Shown here piece by piece: positions 39,201 through 49,132 of a stretch of 64,000 bases of DNA; the stretch's first letter is position 1; each line of letters opens with the position of its first letter. The stretch comes from Acridotheres tristis (lineage: Eukaryota > Chordata > Aves > Passeriformes > Sturnidae), in assembly GCA_037013685.1 (NCBI GenBank), contig CM072891.1, forward strand, positions 20,250,501 to 20,314,500, read 5' to 3'. The notes under the pieces are model-generated. The model was given only the letters and a program-made list of their open reading frames with translations, was not told the origin of the DNA and made no database searches. The translations under genes were made by a program, and so were the position numbers.

Positions 39201-40200
39201 TCTGTGGCAGTTACTCAGGGCAAAAGATAACATGCAAACACCTAATTAGTATTCAAAGTGCCCTGCAATATCAGCTCATCTAACCACTATATTACAAAGC
39301 ACAGAGACCACAGATCACAGCCCATTGCCCAGTCCTGTGAGCTGCCTAGGGAAGCAATACCAGATGTAAACACGAAAGTTGCACGATCTCTTTTGCATGT
39401 TAACCGAGCAGGCTGGGCAATCACGGGCACAGGAGCACTGCCTTGGTTTCACCGAGCCTCCTGATTTGCTCCTGTGGCTCATACTTGGAGATGTTTCACC
39501 TCTGTCTCCTCCAGGCATATCCTTACAGTGGTTCAGGTACTTCTTCACCTGCACAACCAAAACTACCAAGGGTTTCCCCATCACTGGTCCCTCACTGAAA
39601 CGTGCTGCTTGGTGCTTTGCAAAACCCACCTCCAGCAGCAAGACATGGACAGGAGGGAGATTTCACAGACCTCTTACCTCTTACCAAAAAGAAGAGTGGC
39701 ACCTCTTCACGTGCCATGCTGAGGACTGCACAGCTGACTTGCATGGTGAAAAGGAAAGGTGCCATTTAACATGATAAAACAGAACCCTGCAAAGAGATGA
39801 AGCAAACAGGGAGGGATATGTGGAAACAGAGCACAAGTGAAGGATGGGAAAAGGGGTTGGTGTGGCTTGGAGAGATGAAGGACAGGACTGAGGTGGGCAG
39901 GGAAGCAGAGGCCATAGGACGTTCAGGGAGGGATGAATGGCACAGACCTACTCCTTCACTGTTAGAACCTTGATTTCTGTGTTCACATGCCAGGCGTGGT
40001 GGTGTATCTCCTGCAGCTGCACAGATATGGCAAAGAGCCTGGCAGAAGCAGACCCTTTTTGCTTAAAAGAGCACAGTGTGCTGGCCATAAACAGGGTATC
40101 AGTCTGGCCCTTCTAGAAAACAAACAAAAAACCACCCCAAGTGAAACTCACTGACATTCCAGAAATAACAAATCTGCATCTCTCGGTGTCTAAATCGCAC
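30294..40200. other. Intergenic sequence; no gene recognised
   Basis: Ten kilobases without a recognised exon, RNA gene or transposon. A T-rich low-complexity stretch lies at 37718-37792 (runs of T broken by GG or A). A direct repeat of AGGTCA with a six-base spacer lies at 37273-37290. Other open frames are short and unremarkable. Confidence 0.5.
37718..37792. repeat. T-rich low-complexity tract
   Basis: Mostly T with interspersed GG, A and C, ending in a run of 11 or more T. No transposon body is recognised next to it. Confidence 0.8.
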
Positions 40201-40807
40201 AGGCGGGAGCTCAAGCTGGAACATGCTGGCTGGTTTCTGCCCCGTGCCGCGTTTTAGCCAGCTCTCCAAAGCAAACTGAGAGCCTCGGCTCCTCCTCCCG
40301 GGGAGCTGAACAGCCAGCAATAAAGAAAGACACCCTAAATTACTGCAAGCAGAAGAAGCGTTGCTCAAGGCTGCGCGGTGCCTCAGCGGGGATCCGTGTA
40401 AAGCAGCCGGCGTGAGAGGACGTGACACGACCTGCCGCAGGAATTGTACTGAAACTCGGAGCGTGTCAGAGCAGGAGAGCATCGGGGCAATGACTGATGA
40501 AGATTAGCCTAGATAGCGAGGAGGAATGGTATGTCAAAGGAGGAGGGGGGAAGCGATATGGCTACAGGGAAGGGAAGGCAGGGTGGAGCCAGCGACGCGG
40601 GCTGGTGCGCTGCCAAGGTACATATATGTTAATTGAGCAATCCTGCTCCTCCGCAGCACCTCTGCGGAAAGGGGGCATGAGGAATGCTCCACCGGCAGCA
40701 CGGAGCTGGTCCCCAGCAAAGCCCTCCCCAGACAGGTGACCCCTGCCCTAGGATGGGCCAGGGTTCACCGTGAGTACTGCCAAACCGTAGGGGAGCTGCC
40801 TGGAATG

Positions 40808-40937
40808 AAATAAAATAAAATAAAATAAAATATAAAATAAAATAAAATAAAATAAAATAAAATAAAATAAAATAAAATAAAATAAAATAAAATAAAATAA
40901 AATAAAATAAAATAAAATAAAATAAAATAAAAATAAA
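40808..40937. repeat. (AAAAT)n pentanucleotide microsatellite, about 26 copies
   Basis: A nearly pure array of TAAAA units with one short interruption near 40841 (TATAAAA). It is followed by A-rich sequence and, 66 bp later, by a separate (AAGGG)n array. Confidence 0.97.
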
Positions 40938-41003
40938 CAAAAAAAGGCTGGATAGCCAACGGCAGATGTGTAGAAGGATTATCAGCCACTTTTTGTAGGA
41001 CAG

Positions 41004-41187
41004 AAGGGGAAGGGAAGGGAAGGGAAGGGAAGGGAAGGGAAGGGAAGGGAAGGGAAGGGAAGGGAAGGGAAGGGAAGGGAAGGGAAGGGAAGGGAAGGGA
41101 AGGGAAGGGAAGGGAAGGGAAGGGAAGGGAAGGGAAGGGAAGGGAAGGGAAGGGAAGGGAAGGGAAGGGAAGGGAAGGGAAGGGAAG
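41004..41187. repeat. (AAGGG)n pentanucleotide microsatellite, about 36 copies
   Basis: An uninterrupted 184-bp array of AAGGG, purine-only on the plus strand. The G-runs can form G-quadruplexes and the mirror symmetry favours triplex DNA. The same motif, expanded in the human RFC1 gene, causes CANVAS. Read on the minus strand it gives an artificial PFPSL-type repeat frame. Confidence 0.98.
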
Positions 41188-41204
41188 CATGTGAGGAAGA
41201 ACAG

Positions 41205-41368
41205 ATTACAGAGAATTTGTGCAGTCTCCCTCACTGGAGATATTTGAGAACCGTCTGGACACAATCCTGTGCCATGTGCTCTGGGATAGCCCTGGTTGAG
41301 CAGGGAGGTTGGACCAGATGATTCCCTGTGGTCCCTTCCATCCTGAGCCATTCTGGGATTCTGTGAAA
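41205..41368 (+). mobile_element. CR1 LINE 3' end fragment
   Basis: Plus-sense terminal CR1: CTCACTGGAGATATTTGAG, TTGGACCAGATGATTCCC, TGGTCCCTTCCATCCTGAG and the tail CATTCTGGGATTCTGTGAAA. It is only about 160 bp long and begins about 18 bp after the (AAGGG)n array. Confidence 0.93.
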
Positions 41369-43777
41369 GCCTAGGCAAGGACAGAGACTCATGGTCCAAA
41401 GCTGGGGTTTTATCAAGGCCAGCAGCAGCCTTTGCAGTCACTGATGCTCCCCCACTACAAATCATCTCGACAGCCACCCAGACTCATAAGTCAGCACATA
41501 AAAGATAGTGAAGAAAGCCTTCATAACTTCTTTGTCCTTCCACACACTCAAGTCTTTCTTTGAAGTTATTTTTTCCTAATTTTCATGGCTTGAGCAGGTC
41601 TTTCCATCCCCACTAAGAGTGCTGAGTGCCTGGGAGGAGGGTTTCAGAGCAGCCCAGCATCACTCTGTCACAAAGCTGCAGTGCTGGTGCCCTTTGGTAC
41701 CCAGGCTGTCCTCCCAGAAGGAGGACCACGGATGTCCCCAGAGATGGTTGAGGTCTAGAGCTGTCCTTGAGAGCTGTCATAACACATGAGCCTCGTTGTC
41801 AGGTCTCCTTTACATATGAACTGGCTTTTGATGCTGTTGGTATTATTAGTTTTGTTTTCTTGTAGCAAATCCTGATGGCACGATTTGGATGGCAGGAAAC
41901 TCTCCCTCCTCTGAGCCAGTGAAGAAAAGGATATTAATTTTCTGTGTTTCCTGCCTGCAGCCCACACATCACAGATGATCCTTTCTGATGGAAACCCAGG
42001 ACTGGGGGCCATGGAGCAACCTGGGGCAAGACCTTCTGTTGAGAAGCAGTGCTGCCTGCAGGAGGAGTGGGGCTGGGGCCAGCCAGTGGGTTGGTTAGCA
42101 CAGCAATAATCCCTGGGGCCACTGCTGCTCCATCAGGGAAACATGCTGCGAAGCACGAATTAATCCCAAGTAGAAGGGGTTCGGGTGGCAGCTCCCTTTC
42201 CATCCTCCCAGGGATTTCTGCAAGCTGTAAACAGCTCTTAAGAGCACTTGCCAAATAGGAAGCACTTGTACCTCTCCACACAAGTGTATATTCCAGACAA
42301 GAGGTGTGCAGGGCTCCGGGAGTCTTGCTGCATTTCCGTGCTGCTGGGAAGCACTGGGACAGGTTTCAAGGAGAGAGGCTTCATCAGGCTCATTTCCAGC
42401 TCTGTTATTTGCCCTTCCCAAAGGAGGGCTAAAATACAAATAGGGCACCCAGAAATAAGGCATCTGTAGGTTTGCAGTCCTCCATTCCTAGAAACAGTGC
42501 CAATCTTTGCTGCTGCCTGGCACTGGGAGGGTGAAATGCATGACACATGGCAGCAGAGCTATCTGAGATGAAGGGTGTCCTGAGCTGGAAGCCCTCTGAC
42601 TGCAGTGAGAGTGATGGGTCTCTAGCCCTGTGTTTCCAGCTGGACAATACATGACCAGCCAGTATGTGACATTGCTGGATACCAGGCACAGCCTGCACGG
42701 GGCCACTGGCACCTTAGCAGCTAGCCCAGGTCCACCTAGAGCCACAACTCACATGCAGGAACTCCTGCTGTCCTTTCCTCAAAGCATTGAGATCTGTGAC
42801 ATCCAGGCAATCCAAAAGACACCTTTTGTACGTGCACTGCAATTTTGGGGGCTGTCAGCTGGTCATCTGTTGGTCACAACACACAGGTGGTGTCACAGGT
42901 TTCAGTGAACACCAACCACTACCTCGTCCTTCTCTGAAACAGCCACCATTAGACATTGCTGACACGCAGCATTTGCATGGATTTGATTATGTGGCAAAGT
43001 AGACTGGAGCCTTTCTGTTAAGGAGCCAGGGGCAGAACATCTCATTTGCCTCTCCTCTCGTTCACTTCCTGCCTATGTGCAAACTAAATTTGAGTGATGG
43101 TGCAGCAAAAGGCACCCTTGGCAAAGCATAGCCCAGGAGGAGCACAAAGCAGGGGAAATCACAGGTTGGCCATTTCTTCACTGCAGTGTGCTGTGTTCAG
43201 GCTCCTTGGGGTGTGCAAGGCAGCAGGAAGGCCAGGTTCACAGGATCTCTGCCCAGCCACTAGCATTTCTACACTCTCCTAACCCAAAAGCAAAATGGTA
43301 GTGATGACTTGCCAAGAAATAATTGCATGAATTTTCATGAGCCCGGTTTTCTTTCCACTCTCGCCTATGTCCACTGTTTGACCCTTGGGGAAAAGACATA
43401 AATGAAGATCCCTCAGACAGTTCTGTCACACTGATGGATCTATTTTGCCATTTGAATGCACAAGGGAATTGATGCTTTCACATTAACGGGGTGAAATATG
43501 CTCTGTTCCTTGAAGTCTGAGGCAAGAGCAGAGCCTGTGAGCTTTCTCCTTTCAATAGCTACAAAATGCCAAGAGAAAGTGGAACTGACCCTCAATGCAA
43601 ATTATGTGATACTGGTAAAACAGGAACACTTCAACCAGAAAGGTTGTAGCTCTAAGCAGCACAGAGGCTTGTTTGCTGTGAGGAAAGCATGAATATGAGA
43701 ATTCAGGTGTAGTGCTTAGGGCTCTGCTTAGGTCCTGCTGTGGTTTGACACCAGCTCTGCTCTCACTGAACCTCTGA

Positions 43778-43780
<3 letters not shown>
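41369..43780. other. Intergenic sequence; nothing recognised
   Basis: No exon, RNA gene, transposon or tandem repeat is recognised in this stretch. Confidence 0.5.

Positions 43781-43820
<40 letters not shown>
43781..43820. repeat. (CA)20 dinucleotide microsatellite
   Basis: A perfect, uninterrupted run of 20 CA units, a standard length-polymorphic marker type. Confidence 0.98.
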
Positions 43821-43823
<3 letters not shown>

Positions 43824-44743
43824 CTCTTCTCGCTCTTTTGTTTTCAGCCGAGATGAACAACAACAACAAATGGTCATAAACCAGCAAGACAGCAAAGCAG
43901 AAGGAGAGAGGACATGCAGGCTCCTGGAGGTGGAACAGTGTTAGCAGGAAGGAAGGTGCAAAAGGCACCGCTGCAAACCTGATAAGAGGGAACTCACATG
44001 CTGGAACCTGTTCAGGCTTAGAGAGCTGTTTGTAGCATCTGTGTCATTATTATCCCCACATGTCCCATAAACAGAGAAACAGCATGGAGCAGAGTGCTGA
44101 CAGGTCACAATTGCAGGGTGGGAGGGACAAATGACAAACATCCTCATCCGGGGACCAAACACACGAGTCATCCACACAGCAAGTGCAGCAAAGACACAGA
44201 TGCAGTGAGTGAGCCATTGGATTTCTCAGTAAAGTAACATCATTAAAATTATACAAAGCTGGACTTCAAAGGATAGCTCTAAGTGCCACCAGACTTTGGG
44301 CAGTTGAAACATGTACTGTACAAGAACAGTAGTGGTAGTGTGTGCACAGGGCCCAGTGCTCACTGCACAGCTCTCCTTAAGGATGTGCCTGTTTTGGGCC
44401 CACATCTGAGGCACCTGTTTCTGAAGACATAGCCCCAGGGCTTAATTTTATAGCTACCTTTGGTGATAACCAGTACATCCAAGCAGTCAAAGAATGCAGT
44501 TACACACGTGGCCAGCTGCAAGCAGAGCAATAGCTCATGAAATCTTTCATGCTTTGCAAACAGAGACCAACCTTATCATCTCTGTTGGTATATTAAAAAA
44601 AAAAAAGCCAAGGCAGGGCAAGGTGGATTGAAGTTCTATAGGCTGCTCAGAAATCATCGGTGTGCATTGGCACCTTGGCTGCAGCCTTTGTACAAAAGAG
44701 GTCTCAGGAGCCACCCAGAGGACTGGATTTTTCCCTGGGCACC

Positions 44744-44965
44744 TGTTGTGGTTTAACCTCAGCTGAGATATGAGCACTACAGAGCTGCTCACTTACTCCC
44801 CCAACCAGTGGGATGGGAGGAAGAGAACTGGAAGGGTAAAGTGAGAAAACTCATGGGTTAGAATAAGAACAGCTTAATATCTGAACCAAACTATAATGAC
44901 AATGATACTAGATTGTAATGAAATGAAAATAATAATAATAGAGAGAAATAAGTCAAGCATTGGTG
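44744..44965 (-). mobile_element. Degraded avian endogenous retrovirus LTR fragment
   Basis: It begins TGTTGTGGTTTAACCTCAG and continues CTGCTCACTTACTCCCCC, CCAGTGGGATGGGAGG, AGTGAGAAAACTCATGGG, AACAGCTTAAT and an AATAATAATAATA run. This is the recognisable end of a widespread avian ERV LTR family. In that family the TATA box and polyadenylation signal read on the opposite strand, so I assign minus orientation. The rest of the LTR is too decayed to bound; no viral gene is present. Confidence 0.65.
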
Positions 44966-47900
44966 GGTACCTAAAGATACAAACAAGTCAGTATTCAGAA
45001 TCGTAGCCTATAATGTAGAGTGCTTCTAAAAAACTCAGTAGGTGCTTAGGTGCCTCATGGGACTGAATCATCTACAAACCCCAGCCCTCAGCCAGCATTG
45101 CTAATACATTCTTGGCCAGTATAACGTCTGAAGAAACAGTTTAATGCATGTTACATTCAGTAAAATGTTACACCATCAGTATAGCTCCTTTGAAGAGATC
45201 GTTTAAGGACACAGGTAGCAGGGGAAGCAGAAAACATATCTGCTATTGCAGGAAAGGTTATTGCAGAAGAAAAAAAATGACAGATTATTGTTACCAGTCC
45301 TCTGCTGTGACAATGAACTGCAGCTGGGAATGAAAAATTTCTCCTTTCCTGGGTCACATTTGGTGAGATCTCAAATCAGAGAAACTAAACCACAGCCCAT
45401 GATGAGCTTCCTCCTGTTTCCTTGATTTGCTTCACTCACATGACCTTTCACAATCAAAGCTTCAACTTCTGCTCAGCAATGCTCTGAAGACTTGGGCTGG
45501 GAGACCTGTGTGCTCTGCTTTCAAGTGTTTCATGTGACAAAGCTTTATCACTCTGGCAGTGGGGTGAAAATCATTATTCTGGTGATATTCTGGCTTTAGT
45601 GTAGTTTAAACTGAATAATAATTTCACATTAGCAGCTTTTAGGATACATTTGTAAATGCAGTGAACAGAAATGTTTTGAATGAGTAGATCATGGTATGTG
45701 TGCTGTCAATAGGGCTATTTTCTTCTGTTTCCAGAGAAAGCTCTCAAAATAGGTCAAGGTTTGGGCCTTTGTCTCTATTTGCAAAGGTTGGCACCAGGCT
45801 TGCACCAAGCCACATTTGTCAGCAAGTGACAAACACCTTTGCTGAGAATTGGTGTCCAGCATCACTCCAGCAGGACAAGACTGAAGGAAGGAAGACCACT
45901 GGGATGACAGGACAGGGTTTAGCCTTCCCACTGTAAATTGGAGTCCATTATATGGCTCAGGGGTGACAAGTGGCACATCCCCAAGGGACAGCTTCCATTA
46001 CCATGTGCTACCCATCCACAGGAGGAAATTCAGGGGAGCAGTGAGAGACACAGGCACACCAAAGGCCACATCCCCCTTTCCTGGAGCAGAGAGGATGAAT
46101 GGTTGGGAGGGTCGGTGGTCGGGAGGGCCAGTCAAATAGGTTAAAACCACACATGCTCACTCCAGTCTGACTCTTGTTTCCTGGAAGAAGTTTTATTGCT
46201 ACTGAAATGCTTCATGCTCTGTGAAGCCCTTGCCAGCTGGAATCGTCTCTTTGCACCTGTCTTTTTGTTTACACAAATCCCTTCTCTAATAGAGCTAATC
46301 ACTCTGCTTTGATAAATCTGCCAGGCCCCCGATATGAGCTCCCCCCATGCTAAACAAACAGACCATTGTCTCGGCAGGGCCAGCCAGCCTGTTAATGGTT
46401 AAACTGGGAGAGGGTGGCAAGGGGGGAAAGAGGCATTGGACACGGGCAGACTCTTTCCTCCCCCCAAACCTACAGGTTTCCCCATCCATTGTGGGGCTTG
46501 AAATTCTGCCTGGGTCTCTGATGTCAGCTGGGGACACCAAGCATGGTCTGACTGTTTGGGGATGTGCAATTCACTGGGAAGCATCCAGGCCCAGCATGCA
46601 AAGTAGGATGGCCAAAAGAGGAGTGATGAGGCAGAGAGACATACTTTTAGGATGTACTGAGGAGGACATTAGGCAGGACAGAAAGAAGTCAAGTCAGTCT
46701 GAAGCCAGAACACTGAGATTTAAGAGTGTCCCAAGTAAGGAATGTTGACTATCAAGAGAAGAAAGCTGGAGACAGAAAAACGAAAGCTTGGGCATCAAAT
46801 AACAAAACATAGTTAAAAACAAGGAACAGGAGATATTTGACTCCACCAGCACTTTCCTCCAGATCTCCTTAAGCTTTGGAGACCTGGTCAATGCCAAAAC
46901 CTTGGAATAATGCAGCACCAACAGCACACCACATTGTTCCCAGTGCTCTTCATTTTAAGTGGGAGATGCTACTACAAGCACAACTTTGCTGTAGATTTCT
47001 CTCCCTCGAGGAAGCACTATACAAACTGCTTCCCATCACAGAGCCTTGGCTGGTCATTTCCCAGCTTGTGTTGCTGAACTGAAGAGTCACCTCTGGTGAC
47101 ACTGCTATCCAGACTCTTCTGCATGCATAAGGTGAGCAAATGCAGAAGTTTTGACATGCTGTTTCATGGTAATTGAGCAATGCCTGCAAAATTTGGTCGT
47201 GCCATCTAGCTCCAAGGCAGAGCAGCAAACAAACATTAGCCCTTCGCTGATATTAGCTGCATCTGTAGGAAGATCTTTGAATGCAACAGCCAGGAAAGCT
47301 CTTTAGTAATCAGCCTTGTGGTGTTCAAATGAAACCAGTATACCCTTTACACCAGCTAACAAATCTATCAGCACTGGTGGATGATTTCTGGATTGCTTTG
47401 CTTGGGCCTGCTGTGTGCCTCAGGCAAGCATTATTTGTTTAAGCAGAGAGACAGGAGGTGCCCCGGAGGCAGCTCTGGCAGCCTCAGTTACACTCCAAGC
47501 ACCAAACACAAGGATTCAGCCTTGTGTTCCATCTGCATTTGCATCTTGTCCAGCCCACCCACATCCCCACCACCATCGAAAAACCCTGTGTGCCTTGATG
47601 TCCTTCGTGGCTATAAGGGAAGAAGCAGCTCCCAGGTTATTGCTGTTTGGAGATGCCATGCATGATGGGTACCCTTAGGATCTCAAACTCCAATGTGTAC
47701 ACTTGTGTGTCAATGCTTTAGGTCCTTGGAGCCGTGCTCATGAGAGACAGAGAGCTCTTCAGCCGAAGGTTGCAGGCTGGAAAGGGGTAGAGAGAAATGG
47801 CACCAGAGCTGCCACAGCATCATCCTCTCCTGGAGCCCTGCAGACACTGATGCTGCTTTGCCGCACGCTGAGAGCCGGGGGTTAATACCCTGCTGGGAGG

Positions 47901-48560
47901 GGTGAGGTGGCTTACCGTGAGATTGCCAAACTGTGCGATCAGGGACTTGTTCGTGCACGGTCTAATCCTTCTCCACTAACTCGTGTGGGTGCAGGAGCCT
48001 TCCAGCTCCTTCATACCCACCCCCAGAACAGGACAAAACTTGTGCCTGAGGAACTGGGCGATGCAGGGGAGCTGCGAGGTCAGGAGCCTGGCAGCGCCCG
48101 GCAAGGGATTACACACGGTACAGGGAGAGAAAACAATAGCAGGAACTAAGGGTGATATAAGACACTAAGAGGTTTAAACCACCAAGAGCTTTAGCAAGCA
48201 TTCGGATCCTCGGGCATCGCTCAGGAAGAGGAAGGCAGAGCAGATGCGGGGTTTGGGTGCGAGAGCTGGCTTTACTGCAGCACCCACCGCAGCCAGGCAT
48301 CATCACCCAGCACCAGGCAGCACCCACAGCATCCCCAGCCGCTCGGGCACGGGCACACAGCGAGCACACAAGAGCGTGGATAGAGGAGGGGTTTTTTCCC
48401 CCTTCTTCCCCAAACAATTAATGTCAATGCGGAGAGGCAGGTGCTCCTGGCGCCCTGCCCTCCGTTCTGTTTACAGAACACTCCTTGAAGATTATTTGTG
48501 TTGAAATCTTTCAGCTTTTCTCTCTCTGTGTCTTTTTTTTTTTTTTTTTCCCTGCCCCCA
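44966..48560. other. Intergenic sequence; no gene recognised
   Basis: No exon or RNA gene is recognised. A decayed remainder of the LTR may extend to about 45.1 kb. An NR4A-type AAAGGTCA lies at 45441-45448 on the minus strand, a match expected by chance about twice in a window this size. Composition becomes CpG-richer after about 48.1 kb. Confidence 0.5.
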
Positions 48561-48567
48561 CCCTGTT

Positions 48568-48875
48568 AGCATTCCTGCAGCCAGTTTTCGTGCCCCGCGG
48601 GCCCTGGGCGAGCAGCCCGAGTAGCGGCGGAAGCCGCGGCAGAGCCGCCGGCCCCGGGGGGAGCGGAACGGGGCTGCCCCGGCAGCGTCCTCAGCTTCTT
48701 TGTGCCCGTGCTTGGCTGCGGGGGGAGCGGAGCCGCGGGGCCATTGTCCAAGGGCTGCCGCTGACCCCGCCATTTCCATCTGAAAAGGCGCTTTCAAGGC
48801 AAAGGGGCAGCTCCCGTCCCCTCGCCTCGCCTCCAACCCCGTCCGGCCGCCTTGCTGCTCTCCCTCGCCGTGCGC
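48568..48875. promoter_or_regulatory. CpG island, candidate promoter or distal regulatory element
   Basis: About 300 bp of very G+C-rich sequence with dense CpG (GCGGCGGAAGCCGCGGCAG, GGAGCCGCGGGGCCATTGTC). It contains a CCGCCATTT that resembles a YY1 site, a CCATTGT SOX-type core and GCGGAAG ETS-type cores, with no obvious TATA box. It is by far the strongest CpG island in the window outside TH, 35 kb upstream of the TH start. No coding exon is recognised beside it, so it may start a non-coding or unannotated transcript, or be a distal regulatory island. Confidence 0.55.
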
Positions 48876-48890
48876 TCAGCCTGCCCTTCC

Positions 48891-49132
48891 TCCTCTCCTC
48901 TCCTCTCCTCTCCTCTCCTCTCCTCTCCTCTCCTCTCCTCTCCTCTCCTCTCCTCTCCTCTCCTCTCCTCTCCTCTCCTCTCCTCTCCTCTCCTCTCCTC
49001 TCCTCTCCTCTCCTCTCCCTCCTCTCCTCTCCTCTCCTCTCCTCTCCTCTCCTCTCCCTCTCCTCTCCTCTCCTCTCCTCTCCTCTCCTCTCCTCTCCTC
49101 TCCTCTCCTCTCCTCTCCTCTCCTCTCCTCTC
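48891..49132. repeat. (CTCCT)n pentanucleotide array, about 48 copies
   Basis: A 242-bp pyrimidine-only array on the plus strand with two one-base phase slips (near 49018 and 49057). It directly follows the CpG island. Perfect polypurine-polypyrimidine mirror symmetry favours triplex DNA. Frames through it give artificial serine-leucine-proline (plus) or arginine-glutamate-glycine (minus) repeats of up to 260 codons. Confidence 0.98.

Noticed and set aside
40629..41477. 282-codon minus-strand open frame with PFPSL and FILFY repeats
   Set aside because: It reads straight through the (AAGGG)n and (AAAAT)n arrays; the pentanucleotide cycles through frames without stops.
45441..45448. NR4A/Nurr1-type AAAGGTCA on the minus strand
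   Set aside because: Nurr1 controls TH, but an 8-mer is expected about twice by chance in 64 kb on both strands and this one is 32 kb away with no companion sites.
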